DNA from: Rutpela maculata
Taxonomy: Eukaryota; Arthropoda; Insecta; Coleoptera; Cerambycidae
NCBI GenBank assembly: GCA_936432065.2
Contig: OW386290.2
Span: 145,463,677 to 145,527,676, forward strand
Reading direction: 5' to 3'
DNA length: 64,000 nucleotides
Shown one piece after another: positions 12,650 through 23,934 of this stretch. Numbering within the stretch: the first letter of the stretch is position 1; each line of letters opens with the position of its first letter. The notes under the pieces are model-generated. The model searched no databases, was not told the origin of the DNA, and saw only the letters and a list, made by a program, of their open reading frames with translations. Position numbers and translations under genes: made by a program.

Positions 12650-13677
12650 ATGATTTGCCCAGTTCATTAGCTGACAGCCACTTTACTCTATTTGCCGACG
12701 GCACCACTATCTCAAATCCTTCTTCCAACCTTAATGAATTAATAGATAATGTAAATAAATCACAGTCAAAAGTTGAGAAATGGTTCCTAGCCAATCAGTT
12801 GTTTAAATCGGAATTTTATTCTGAGAAAGTAATATTTAGCCTAAAAAATGCAAATGACATAGACAACTCTACTTTTAGTAATGCAATTAAATTTTTGGGG
12901 GTCTTCCTTGACACAAAATTATCGTGGGAACCTGAAATAACGATTGTATGTAAAAAAGTATCGGAAAGTGTATATCTATTACGGAGTCTGTCTTACAAAG
13001 TCTCACAAAAAACTCTCATAACTGCTTACCATGGATTAATACATACCACTCTTTCTTACGCAATTCTGACCTTTGTTCATGCCCCATGTGCCAGTTCCGT
13101 TTTTTCATTACAAAGAAAATCAGTTAGAGTGATCGCTGGTCTGAATTATAGAGATGATTGCAAAAACGCATTTATTCAACTTAAAATTCTTACATTGCCT
13201 TGTACGTACATTCTTCATTGTCTATATGCAACCCATAGCCAATTACATAGCTACTCGCACAAGGTGTAATTCAATTTTGCCGGACTATCTGAGGTTAACC
13301 AAATCTAGGAACAGCATCAATTATTACGGTATAAAGTTTTTTAATGTAGTACCCACCCACATTAAACAGTCAAACTGTAAGAAATTTAAAGAAACGGTGA
13401 AACGTTTTTTTGCTCGGGCAAGCGTTCTATTCATTTGAGGAATTTCTATGTGCAGATTTTAGTCACTTTGACGTGTGTTAGTTCTCACCTTATGTACGCT
13501 GTTATGTATTTCGTTTGTTTTTTATCTGTGTTATAATAATTTTATGATTTTTACTTATAACATCTTATGTAATATTTGATATTACTTCTTTTAATTTTTT
13601 CTGAAACTGTACCTTGGCTTGTGTAAATACTTATTGTATACTAGCACCAATAAACTATTATTATTATTATAATTATT
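12648..13677 (+). pseudogene. 3' half of a non-LTR retrotransposon, split at the YINDLP motif
   Basis: After the TA run the frame reads INDLPSSLADSHFTLFADG, then KFLGVFLDTKLSW near 12890-12925, then thumb and C-terminal LINE blocks to about 13437, with one frameshift near 13200. The catalytic FADD/YADD is FADG, so it is inactive. The 3' end has AATAAA (about 13649) and an (ATT)n tail to about 13677, normal for a LINE end. The missing 5' half lies at 15055-15930 on the other strand. Confidence 0.88.
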
Positions 13678-13907
13678 TTGGCACATCCAATACGAATAAA
13701 ACAAATAAATTCTCATCTGAATCACTTTCACTGCTGTATTCTAAATTATCTTCCCTTTCTGAATGGTCTTTCAAATCTAGATTTTCCTCAGATTCTCGAG
13801 CGTCATCGTTCTCAGTTTCGTCTTCACAAATATCTGCCGAAAATTATTGAAAATCATTGAAGTGAATAAAAGAGAATTCGTGTATAAGTAAAAGATTTTA
13901 TGCATAG

Positions 13908-13973
13908 AATACAATGAACTGAAATTTTGTAATTTACAATTTAACAAATTACAAAATTTCAATTCGTTGTATC
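13908..13973. repeat. Small hairpin repeat
   Basis: TGAAATTTTGTAATTT and AAATTACAAAATTTCA face each other across a 10-bp loop, and the pairing continues outward with two mismatches (ATACAATGAAC / GTTGTAT). About 66 bp in all; a possible short MITE or cruciform. Confidence 0.7.
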
Positions 13974-14580
13974 TCAGTTAGTAATGAAAATATTTTCATA
14001 AACTCCAACACCTATTGTTGCATTTTTATGAAAAGTAAAATGCATATGACAAAAAAGAATAATTTTAAACGGGAGTCCCTAGACCAGGGGGGGGCACCCG
14101 AATTTTGAAAAAATTTTTCGCAAGTTGTTAGAGGAGTGCTTCCCTAGATGTTATTTCCCATATTTCGTATGGGTCCTATGCGCCACAGACGAGAAAAAAA
14201 TTGTTGAAATGTCTGCATCCGCCACTGTATACAGATGAGCTTGAAAACAGGTATGTCCAAGTATGTATTATTGTTGTTAAATATTTTTTTGGGTAGACAT
14301 AATTTTTGTGCCAAAACTTTAGTAGTCTATTATCCTCTAAAATTGGAATGGTAACTCAGTTTCAACCCTCTACTGCTTTTGTATTTTAAAATGTTGAAAG
14401 AGCCAGACACATATTTTTGCATCAAATGGAAATTCTTGGTTGAAGAGTAAACAATTTTATTATTTTTTATGCCAATGTGTGTTTTTACCCATGGACCTCT
14501 TTTCCCATTGCTTTTACGATGTTTGCCAGTTTCTTTATTTATAAAATATAAGGGTTGGTTTTGATGCTGAAGGACGCCAT
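13974..14580. other. Intergenic, no gene seen
   Basis: AT-rich, no coding signal. A CAGGGGGGGGCACCCG word at about 14087 and CGCCACTG at about 14226 resemble hAT ends, but no duplicated target was found. Confidence 0.35.
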
Positions 14581-15015
14581 CAAAAGGATTTTGCTGTAAA
14601 GGAGGAGTATCGATAAGCTAAGAAAATTGACCCCAATATGTCAAAAAATTTAACTACATTTTTTTTATATTTCTCATTATTTTAGTAAAATACAGGACAC
14701 TAACTTAACGCTACAATGAATTAAAAGTAAAAATGACTACGTTTTCTTCACGAGAAAAATCGACAAACTGAGGTCAACATGGTTTTTTTTGGAAAATTAT
14801 ACCCTTTTTCTAGTATATCGAGTTTTTTTAGACGAGCGCATTTTTTTAGCAGTTTAATTTTTGTATTTTTATATTTGTTGACGTCTAATGAACAACATGT
14901 AAAAAAATCACCATGCTGAAAAAATGCGCTCATGTCTAAAAAACTCGATATAGTAAAAAAAGGGTACAATTTTCCAAAAAAAGCCATTTTGACCTCAGTT
15001 TGTCGACTTTTTTCG

Positions 15016-15018
<3 letters not shown>
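14581..15018. repeat. Palindromic fold-back element, truncated inverted copy
   Basis: This is the reverse complement of about 12131-12566 with only a few differences by eye. It starts CAAAAGGATTTTGCTGTAAA, the complement of the end of the first copy, and is cut at GTGAA where a second TA run begins, losing the outer 150 bp of one arm. Confidence 0.88.

Positions 15019-15054
<36 letters not shown>
15019..15054. repeat. (TA)n microsatellite, 36 nt
   Basis: An uninterrupted alternating AT run between the truncated palindrome and the 5' half of the LINE. It mirrors the run at 12567-12647. Confidence 0.97.
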
Positions 15055-15059
<5 letters not shown>

Positions 15060-15930
15060 AGGAATCATATGGGGCCAATTATAGACCCTTGAGGTACACC
15101 ATATTTTATAGGTAATAGGTAAGGCCGAGCTTTTACTTTTGTTGGTAACGAATTGATGACGGTTGCTGAGGTAGGAGGCGATTAGGTTTTCACTGTTTTT
15201 GTCAAATCCGTATAACTTTAGCTTATCTAGTAAAATATCGTGGGATACACAGTCAAACGCTTTGGTAAGATCCATGAATTGCGAATAAATGTATAAACCT
15301 TTTTCAAAACCATTGTTTATGAAATCAATTAAGGACAGGATAGCTAATGTAGTGGATTTGTTTTTCCTAAAACCGAACTGATGTTGACTGAAAAGATTAT
15401 TTTGCTCAAAATAGTCCGTTATTTGTTTTTTTAGAACCATCTCAAAGATTTTAGCTAGAAAAGGAATTATTGAAATCGGACGATAATTCGAGGGCTCATC
15501 CTTGGAGTCCTTTTTATGTATGGGCAGTTAAGCACCTTAGAGATTTTAAGTTCATCAGGGAAGATATTATTACGTATACATAGATTAATCAAGTCAGTTA
15601 GTGGGATTAGTATTATATATTTTATTGTTGTTAAGATTTTCATGGTAATATTATAGGCATCTTTGCTGTTTATTTTTTTTTTAAATTTGACATTATATCA
15701 GAAACTTCGTTGTAGCTTACTTCCCTAAATTAAAATTTAGTGTTAGTAGGAATTTGAAATTTTGTTTTATCTAAAAAGCTATCATAATTTAATTCACTTT
15801 GTGGTAGATTTTCTATTATCTCGTTTGCAATGTTCACAAAATATTCATTGAACTTATCGGGATGAATACAAAGGATCAGAGTCACAATTGGTTTTTTTAT
15901 TATTTATCAAATTCCACATTTCTACAAACA
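15055..15930 (-). pseudogene. 5' half of a non-LTR retrotransposon reverse transcriptase
   Basis: The minus strand from about 15850 reads through FNEYFVNIANEI, HKKDSKDEPSNYRPI (with frameshifts), then FGFRKNKSTTLAI and LTKAFDCVSHDILLDKLKLYG in one long frame, then GVPQGSIIGPIWFLI in an adjacent frame, and stops at the TA run. That is the finger and palm part up to just before the YINDLP motif with which the 3' half at 12648 begins. It is jockey/CR1-like by eye; the clade is not determined. Confidence 0.88.
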
Positions 15931-16607
15931 ATAGAAATATTAAGATTTTTATATTGATTCTCATTATTTAATCCTCACTACTCTCAATCAATGATTGCAA
16001 TCTCTGAGTATTCTCTAATATGTATGTCTAATATTTCATATAAACATGATTTTCTTTCAAGTCTCATACGTTAACTGGGGCATTAAAGATACCGCGCGCG
16101 GTGAGCAACTGGACGCTGCGGTACTCTTCTTATAAGGCCTAGCTGACAGGTTTTGTTCCATGGTATTATCAGCTGACACTTTTTAATTATTTTTTATATC
16201 GCAAACTGTCATATAAATGAATTTCAGCTTTGTTGAAATAACGAAATTTCACGTGTTTTTCATACATATTGACTAGGGGGCAACTGACAACCTTCGCTCC
16301 CTACCCTATGCAGCTGACACATTTTTTTTTTTTCATTTATAGTGTATAAATAAACTATTTATAGCTTTGCAGCTTTGTTGGATTGATGTAAAAAACAAAA
16401 TTATTTTACCAAATGTGCAACTTACCACGCTTTTCATCTCCACGGTCGCGTCAACTGACACTTATTTTAGTTCTTTTTCGAACGAAAACTAACATTAAAA
16501 ACAAAGAAGTCGTGTTGAACTGACTTATAAAATATTGACGCTACCTCCCAGACTATCAGTGTAAGGTAAGCTCTGCGCAATTAAGCAAGTTTTTTTTTAA
16601 TAATTGT
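15931..16607. other. Intergenic, no gene seen
   Basis: Contains a short GC-rich patch at about 16092-16125 (ACCGCGCGCGGTGAGC) and the words CAGCTGACA repeated several times at about 16138-16460, but no coding sequence. Confidence 0.35.
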
Positions 16608-16613
16608 TTTATT
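16608..16613 (-). terminator. Poly(A) signal of the retinin-domain gene
   Basis: AATAAA on the minus strand (TTTATT on plus), 95 bases beyond the stop codon of the cuticular gene, preceded by TACAATAAAAC context. The only canonical signal close to the stop. Confidence 0.7.
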
Positions 16614-16707
16614 GTACATAGCACATTGTCACAGCAAAAAAATCATAAATAAGTTAATAAATTAGAAAAAAACAACAGACAATTCATCTCAAAGTGGTCA
16701 TCAAATT

Positions 16708-19700
16708 TTACCACCCATAATTAGCTCCCAAGCCTTGGTAGGTGACATGGGACACTGCTGTAGCTGGGGAGTAGGCGACCCCAATAGCGGCAGGGGCGGC
16801 GATGGTTTGAGCTTGGTATCCCAAAGAAGGGGCATATCCTATGGGTGCGGCAGCATATCGAAGACCTGGGTTGGATACTCTGACGTCAGATTTGCTGACG
16901 CTCGAGAATGGGGTGTCGATGGTTTTTGAGTAGGTCGATACTTGGCCAAGGTTTCCTTAAAAAAGAAGAGAATTTATTTACTTACAAACCTATAATCCAT
17001 TGATACTTGGTATTTTTCTACATTTTTTCATCTATTAATTTTCTCATTAAAGAACATTTTGGAGGAGCATTGTTATTTTTCGTAGTACAGGTGCTAAAAT
17101 GCGCGAAATACTTTTTGACGCGTCAATTTCAACAAGCAGGGACAACAAATACTTCGCAATAAAATTGGATTTACTTTTGTCGCCGGTAACATTCATTCAT
17201 TTTGTATCTTTGCTGTGAATTATGTATCTTTTCACTTTTGCTTTAGTGACTGCCAACAATATTTCTACCCCTTACGGAAAAAATCTATCTATATCTATAA
17301 AAGAATACCCTGACTGACTGACTGACTGATTGATCTATCAATGCACAGCTCCCGGTCTAGAAACTTCAAATTTTGCATAGATTCCTCGAATGACGTAGAC
17401 AACTACTAATAAGTGATTTTTGGAAATTCGACCTCCAAGAGGGTGAAAAAGGGGGTTGAAATTTTAGGCTTTTTCGGAAACGATTAGATCTAGATGCGTG
17501 AAATTTGGCAGAAATGTTTTTTGTTGAAATCTATTAAATACGTGTAAGACAAAATTTCTATTTTCACTTTTGAAGGGGTGAAAACGGGGGTGGTAGATGG
17601 TTTAAAGCGCACCCGTATTTTTGAAATCGCGTATGTCAGAAACGTGATTATTCGAGCGATGGACTCTTCTCGAGGAAATAAGAAGGCACGTATTCGACAC
17701 GGTTTTCAAAAAGAGATCCCTGAAAGGGTGAACGAGGAGAAGGAGGTTTTTAAGTTTTTCGGAAACGGTTAGACCTAGAAGCGTAAAATTTGGTAGAAAT
17801 ATTCTTTATTGGAATGTATTACACTCAAAGAAAATGATAGGTAAATTCAACCAAAAAGAGCATGTGAAATCGCGCCTATCTAGTTTCATAGTTAAATCAA
17901 TTAGTGATGGGATCACTCGAGTGAAAAATAACCGGTTATCCGGTTATTGAAATAACCTGCATTACTCGGTTGTTGTCAACGAGTACTCTAGTGAAAAATA
18001 ACCGAATGTAAAGCAGTTATTGAAGTAGTCATATCACTCATCACTCTTACAAATAAATTGAATGTTAACTCGTATCATATAATAAACGAGTGAACATCAT
18101 TATTAACCTACGTTTCTAAAATAAATATTAGGTATATGAATTCGAACCGATTGATATATTAATGGTAGTAACCAATATCCATATATCTTATATATAATTA
18201 TTTTATTTCTATTTCTATTTATTATGTCAAGAATAATCAAACTATGTGCGATTTTATAAAGAATAATTTTTTCATTTTCACAAAAATTGATTGGTTGATT
18301 GATTTTCACATGAAAATATTGAAAAATTTTTTATGTAGGGATTTGAACAAAAATTGTTAAATAGCCTTTTGTAAGTTATGCGTAGCATTCAAGTGACCAT
18401 CACTCGAATGATTATCCGGTTATTGAAATCACTTGAATACCTAGTATTCGGTTATTGAAATTAATCGGTTATGCCCATCACTAAAATCAATCAGAAAAGA
18501 ATAGTCATACAACTTTATTTGTTTTCGTAAACAAATAGTAGTTTAATAATCATATCTTCTTGTAACAAATTAAATAGTAAAATGACATTTTTTTATGTTC
18601 ACTAACCATTTTCAATTTGGTCTACAATTAAATAGTACAACGACTTTGTTTTTTGTTCGCCAACTAATTTTTAGGTTGATCTACACTTTATTGTATGATG
18701 ACGTTTTTTTTGGTTAGCTAAAATCTCAGTATTGAGACATCAGACCAAACCAAAGATTAGAGATCGTTTATAAGATCCATCCAAATATATCGATGATCCC
18801 TGAGAGAATTTGAACATTGCAATCATGTTATTAATTTTCTATAAATTCATAAGAGTATGAGATAATGCATGATTGATTATTGTCAGTGATTTGTATGTGG
18901 CGTCATCTGGGAATAATTTCTGTAATAGACTACGTGGTAAGCAAGCAAATTTTATGGTAATTCTTTTAGAACTTCTAGAAGACGACAATAATATTGGTTT
19001 GTCTACCAAGTACAATAATACAGCGAACTAATACTGGGTTAGAATTACAATTCGATAATAGTTAAAAGTAAAATATACTATTATCTAGTTTAATTTGACA
19101 GAATTCAACAAAATAATAGTCAGACGAAAAAAATAATAGTCTTATTCATCTATTTTTTAAGTTAATGTTTGTTTTGTTGTACGACAACTTTTTATTAATT
19201 AAAATAACAATCACCTCTTGTTTAAAAATACCGTCAATATAATTTAGTTTAACAAAATTAACGATATTGTTAGTTAACCATTTTTTTTTGTTGAATTTAC
19301 CCATACTATTTCTTTGAGTGTAGACACGAGTAAGACGAAAATTTAAATTTTCACTTTTTGAAGGGGTGAAAACGGGGGGGTGGAGGATGGATGCTCTAAA
19401 GGGTAAATTGCGCAAGTCAGAAACGTGATATTCCAGCAACGGGCTCTTCTGAGGAAATAAGGAGACACATTCGACGGTTTTCACCCCGAACGGGTGAACA
19501 GGGAGAGGGATGTTTTTAAGCATGAAATTTAACACATACCCGCCCATGTGCTCTATTGTCGTTTAAAATCATTCTTTAACTCGCTCTAACACAAAAATAG
19601 AATAATGAATTGTTATCAAATTGCGATGCGCAGTGGGTTTCGTTGAATGCAATGGATGTGCAGTGGGTTTCCTCGAGTGCAATGAATGCGCAGTAGGTTT

Positions 19701-22700
19701 CCCCGAGCACTATGGATGCGCGGTGGGTTTCCTCGAGTTCAATGAATGCGCAGTGGGTTTCCCCGAGTACTATGAATGCGCAGAAATTTTTCTTGACTGC
19801 AGTGAATGCGCAGTGGATTTCCCCGGGTACCATTGATGCGCAGTGGGTTCCCTTGAGTGTACTTCCTGAGTATTATAGGAGCACTCAGTGAGTATGTAGT
19901 ACTTCTTTATAGGCATAAGTTAGTATGTCTATGTTCTGGGCATCAGCTAGTACCAAATAAGTACAAAATTCTTATTTTTTCCAGGTGGAGTCATTTGCCA
20001 TCGCATACACGTTCGTAGATTCTGCCTAAAACTATTCGACTCGACATCGAATTGAAATCAAAACCTAATTGGGTATTAGTTACCTAACATATGGCGTAAC
20101 TACAATAAGGAAGACGTATTTGTAATTTTGCCTATCTTGATCAATATAACTAAATCCCGAGTCTCAAATTGTTTTATTCTATACTTGAAAATGGTTAATT
20201 CCAATTCTGCGACTAAAACTATACATAATTTAGGTAGACTAAATGCCAAATCAAATCATAATATTTGCTAATTAACTGTGGCAAATAATAATGCGCGTCA
20301 AAAGTCGCCTAGTAGTATATTATTCAATGAGGGTGTAATGATAGCTGTTACTCAAGAGGATGACGTTTACGACACGAGCCAAAGTAGAATACTATGACTA
20401 CTCAACAGGAAGTTGCACTTTAAGGTAAATTTGCCGACAAATGGCGAGATTTTTAGGGATAAATGCGAAGACGCACATTGTATCGGTCATAACTTTAAAA
20501 AAAGACTTACCTTAATCGATAATCTCAAATTTAGTTTCTTAACATATTTGGCGCAAGTGCCTTAGTTTCTGAGATATTTAACTTTTAAAGAGGTATTTTG
20601 ACTTAAAAACGTTTGACGCAATTTTAAAACCTCCATATCACCGAAGAAACAAAAAGTTACGGAGATTTCAAAAACAGTAAATTGTTCCTAGGTTTATAAT
20701 CTTTACCTTGAAGATTTTTTATTTTTTGCTAGGAGTGATACTTTTCCATTTATTCGACAAAAACCGTGTTGAGGCGTCCGTTCTCGCAATCTGCAAAGAA
20801 GGAGAAACACGAAATCTTTGAACATTCAGATCTTTTTCAATATATGAGCTGAAGGGCCATACTATATCATTATGGAAAGAGGAAGAATTGCATGTGATGC
20901 ACATCGTGAATCGCAACGGTGAAATCGATAATTCGAGCCTACAGAAGCGCACAAAAAGTGACATTTTTTGACTTTCGGCGAAATCAATGACCTACTTATT
21001 ATGACAGATTGAATTGAGTTATGGCACACGCGATGTTTTTGAACTTTAAATCGTCTCTTGCGATTGCTCCACGAAAACTATAGAATAATGAATATGATCT
21101 CTTGTGATTGGTTCAAGCAGGGGCGGCTTAAGGGCCGGGCAACCCGGGCGGCCGCCCGGGGCGCCGGCTCGGAGGGGCGCCAAATTGAGGGTAAAGGAAG
21201 AGCGTCAGAGGGCAAAATTTTTTCGGATTTCTAATAGGATCTCCTCCATGAGGCGATAAAATGTTTTTCAGATTTCTAAGAGTATCCTCCCGTGGGGTGA
21301 AAAAAAAAATTTTTTTCGGATTTCTATTTGCACCCCTCTCCCCATGAGGCGAAAAGATATTTTTTCGGATTTCTATTTGCACCCTCCCCCCATAAGGCGA
21401 TAAAAAGTAGTGATCGCGGAGTTCGAAGGGATATCCTTGTACTTTAATATGAAGTACGCCAAAAAGTGCTCCCGCCCGGGTGGAAAATTTACCTTGAGCC
21501 GCCCCTGGGTTCAAGTCTGTTGAATAATGAGTATGACCACTTGTGATTGGTCCTATCATATTAAGTAATGAATTATTACCCGGGGCCGTTAATAATGAGA
21601 CCTATTATATATTCAAGAACGTATCTACAGTATCGGAAAGTCCTGGATTAGGTATTGCATAATTTCAACGACTTAACCGACCACCCATAATAAAGGCGTC
21701 TACCAGTACCTTTACAGAGCAAAGTGTGACACGCCCCTTATTTACATCATTGCTTGCTTCGCTCTCGCTTGCTCTTATTGCCGTACCTAATCAAACGCTT
21801 GCCGATACTGTATAATAAATGAATTATAGTCGTAGAAAAAACTATTTTCTACTGTATCCCAAAAAATACACTTACCAAAACTGCGGAGTATGTTAGAAGA
21901 TTGTGAAGTTATAGCTGGGGCCTGGGCAGACAAAGAATAGCCAGGATACGACGTGTAAGTTTGAGCGGCAGGGTATGATGCGTAAGTTGGGCCAGCGTGA
22001 TATGCAATGGCAGGAGCTGCAATGGCTGGTCCTGGTGCATAGGCGGCAGGAGCTAATAATCCTGCATTGGCTAATGCAAGGGTAGCAGCAAAAAGTACGA
22101 ACTGAAAAAAAAAAAGGTAGGTATGTGTTAAATTGATCAGTTTGTCGGAATATTGAAATTATTAATGAATACAAAATAGTCAAAATTACTGAAGTTGTTA
22201 TATATAATATTTATCTTGAAAACGCATTTTCCTTTTTTTTTCCATTGACTCAAAATTTCTCGAGTATTTTGAAAAATAGTGAGCGCACTATCAAGCGCGA
22301 TAAATCGAGACTAGTCAAACCCACATGTGCTCTCAGCAGACTAGTTTACATGAAAATGGAGGGTTCTATATAAAAAATAACCTGCTTAGCTTTATATTAA
22401 TTGAATATTTTTAATAACCCAGTCATCCTAGCTTCAAATAAAGTTTGAGGTCATAATCGAATCGGTAGAGATTAAAATTGGTATACTTATGTATTTAAGG
22501 TCCCTCTTTCACTTTCCACAATATAAGCTGTCAGGAGCAGATTTCTGCATTTTTTTCGAAAACTTCGAATAATAAGTTTCGAAGTACTTAAGTACCAATA
22601 TACAGAAAGTAGAAAATTTCGTATTAAATAAAAAAGTATGAATGACTAAATTTAAATAAATGATTTTTAATACATTGTTTTGCTTTAAAATGCTATGAAT

Positions 22701-23654
22701 GCTCTCGTGTAATGCAATACTTCGTCAGTATTTGCTAGAAAAATAGTTGTTTTGATTGGTTCTCCAATAGTTTGAAAGTATAACTAACTAATATATTAGC
22801 GGGCCCAAATTAGGGCCACAATATACAGAAAAAAAGTAATTTCGTAATAAATAAAAAAGTTTATAAGTTATTATTTGCTTAATACCTAAATAATATTCTC
22901 TAGTCGATAGTTTTCGAAAAAAATGTAAAAATGTGAAAATGGGTATATTTTCCAAGATGGCGACGGTTCCTCATGGTCCTGATAGTTTATATTAATAGGT
23001 ATGTATACCAATTTTTATCTCTACCAGTTCGATTATGATCTTAAATGCTAAGATATAGCTATAACTATTTAAGCAAATTTCTCACAACATTATTCTTAAT
23101 TTATCGAATAATGCGTGCTTTTGGTCTTAATTCGGCTATTTTGAAGCAGCCATTTCGTTTTTTAATTTTTTAAACACAGGCTTCGTAATCATCGATCTCG
23201 AAAACCCCTAGATGAATATTCTCAGAACAAAATAACAGAAATATTTCGCGTTATCATTTTTTGGAGTTCTAAAAAAATTAACCGGCAAGAAAAGTGATAC
23301 AATTCTCGAGTAATTTCCAGTGCAATCAGATTTTTCATTCAAAAGCAATTTTATTCCGTAAAAAGTCAACTTCTTGTGTATTTACTTGACAGTTTTTGAT
23401 AAAATCGTCGTATAGACTAGCCAAAAATACTCTTAATTAAGAATATGCAATCTTTTCCATTAAATACACACCCTGTATAAGATGTAGCACGAATTTTTAA
23501 AGGATCAATTGAAAATTCTCAATAGAATCGTTAAATATGAATAGTGGTGCCTAGGTCCACTACGATGATGTAGAATTGTTTTTCACATTTTGGCCTTTCC
23601 AAAAATCGAGAAACCGTGTTAAATTTTATAATTAATACTTACTTTGATTGCCAT
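16708..23654 (-). CDS. Retinin-domain cuticular protein (CPLCA-like), complete, three exons
   Basis: A secreted structural protein expected in cuticle or corneal lens. Exons in transcript order: 23654-23643, 22101-21876, 16955-16708; all borders are GT-AG, with phases 0 and 1, giving 161 residues. Exon 1 encodes only M-A-I-K, the usual layout of insect cuticle genes, where the first intron splits the signal peptide. Residues 1-17 are the signal peptide, with likely cleavage after ALANA. Residues 18-65 are rich in Ala, Pro and Tyr (GPAIAAPAIAYHAGPTY). Residues 70-110 match the retinin domain (Pfam PF04527): SQSSNILRSFGNLGQVSTYS, then KTIDTPFSSVSKSDVRVSNPG. The tail has further Ala/Pro/Tyr motifs and ends NYGW. 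Drosophila retinin and the mosquito CPLCA proteins share this domain. Intron 2 (4.9 kb) holds several nested transposons. No cysteines are seen, as is usual for cuticle proteins. Confidence 0.93.
17822..19320. mobile_element. Tc1/mariner-type non-autonomous element nested in the Helitron
   Basis: The ends are CACTCAAAGAAAATGATAGG (left) and CACTCAAAGAAATAGTATGG (right, minus strand), flanked by TA on both sides. The inverted similarity continues inward through GTAAATTCAAC, so the terminal repeats are about 30 bp. It breaks Helitron sequence that can be aligned with the related stretch at about 17500-17540. Removing the inner hAT leaves about 909 bp without a transposase frame. Confidence 0.8.
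17902..18483. mobile_element. hAT-type non-autonomous element with perfect 8-bp duplication
   Basis: A 582-bp element with ends TAGTGATGGG and CCCATCACTA, flanked on both sides by AAATCAAT (17894-17901 and 18484-18491). The word CGGTTATTGAAAT or close variants recurs several times near both ends (about 17935, 18418, 18450), the usual look of sub-terminal transposase binding sites. It is the innermost layer of a three-level nest. Confidence 0.92.
19624..19863. repeat. 30-bp minisatellite, about eight units, inside the Helitron
   Basis: Units begin ATGCGCAGTGGGTTTCC and repeat every 30 bp with drift. Because 30 is a multiple of three, both strands keep an open frame with a 10-residue period (CAVGF...EC on plus). 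This is a coding illusion: there is no initiator context, no homology, and the frames end at the array borders. Confidence 0.93.
19951..21117. other. Cuticular gene intron 2, repeat-derived, no exon seen
   Basis: About 20440-20720 is a degraded fragment of the sequence that makes the giant fold-backs (GACGCACATTGTATCGGTCATAAC). The remainder has no recognisable element or coding sequence. Confidence 0.45.
21118..21507. mobile_element. hAT-type MITE, GC-rich, perfect 8-bp duplication
   Basis: Ends CAGGGGCGGCTTAAG and CAGGGGCGGCTCAAG (right end, minus strand) enclose 390 bp; both flanks are GGTTCAAG (21110-21117, 21508-21515). The interior repeats a block around TTTTTTCGGATTTCTA and GCACCCTCCCCC several times and shares the word CGATAAAAAGTAGTGATCG with the MITE at 48564-48961. 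It is in intron 2 of the cuticular gene. Confidence 0.93.
21628..21810. mobile_element. Tc1/mariner-type MITE with TA duplication
   Basis: Ends CAGTATCGGAAAG and CAGTATCGGCAAG (right end, minus strand) are flanked by TA; the inverted similarity extends to GATTAGGTA, about 28 bp. Total 183 bp, no coding. It lies between exons 2 and 3 of the cuticular gene. Confidence 0.82.
22102..23642 (-). other. Intron 1 of the cuticular gene, no transposon recognised
   Basis: A 1.5-kb intron with donor GTAAGT right after the fourth codon and a polypyrimidine tract (about eleven T) before the CAG acceptor. It is AT-rich with old repeat wording (for example GTAACATTTTTTCG-like phrases), but no complete element was identified. 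Confidence 0.6.
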
Positions 23655-23687
23655 TGTAGTTGTGTATTTGTATATTTGACACTTGGA

Positions 23688-23726
23688 ACTGATGTGGTGT
23701 TGGTAACATTTTGGGGCTTTTTATAT
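23688..23726 (-). promoter_or_regulatory. Core promoter of the cuticular gene (TATA box plus initiator)
   Basis: On the minus strand TATATAAAAAG (23726-23716) is followed about 33 bases later by CATCAGTTCC, containing the arthropod initiator TCAGTT (23693-23688). The transcript would have a 5' UTR of about 38 bases before the ATG at 23654. Spacing is right for both elements, and TATA-driven promoters are typical of cuticle genes. Confidence 0.85.
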
Positions 23727-23934
23727 ATGTAATAAGCAAGCCCCCAGGGATTCGGTACACTTTCGATCTCGTTCGTAGGTCAGCCGACGCCCCTTTGTTT
23801 TGGGCCCTCGGGTCTCCACCCAACTGGTTCAACTTTAAACCTGTGCTAATTGTCGCAATTTGTTAACGGCTACCATCAACGATATTGCACTGCATGGTGA
23901 TTAAGTAACAAGATAATCATGACAATGACGAGAA

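Larger units (their letters stand above)
17284..19950 (+). mobile_element. Non-autonomous Helitron, interrupted by nested transposons
   Basis: The 5' end is TC after an A, in the run TCTATCTATATCTATAAAAG (exact first base 17284, 17288 or 17294), followed by the CTGA repeat (CTGACTGACTGACTGACTG). The 3' end is GGGCATCAGCTAG before a T (19947-19951). TC...CTAG between A and T is the Helitron insertion signature. Without the 1.5-kb nested insert the element is about 1.2 kb and encodes no Rep/helicase. No clear hairpin just before the 3' end was found, so the class is likely but not certain. It lies in intron 2 of the cuticular gene. Confidence 0.72.

Noticed and set aside
12514..13269. 251-codon frame with a poly(Ile-Tyr) N-terminus
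   Set aside because: The repeat is only the (TA)n microsatellite translated. The real content is the LINE 3' half, annotated as a pseudogene.
14087..14226. Possible hAT MITE (CAGGGGGGGG... to ...CGCCACTG)
   Set aside because: The ends are poorly inverse and no 8-bp duplication flanks them.
14748..15440. 230-codon open frame on the minus strand joining reverse transcriptase, poly(Tyr-Ile) and a novel tail
   Set aside because: It is a read-through from the LINE 5' half across (TA)n into non-coding palindrome sequence; the palm motif GVPQGS lies in another frame.
19576..19836. Cys- or Glu/Thr-rich open frames on both strands
   Set aside because: Products of a 30-bp minisatellite whose period is a multiple of three; no homology or start context.
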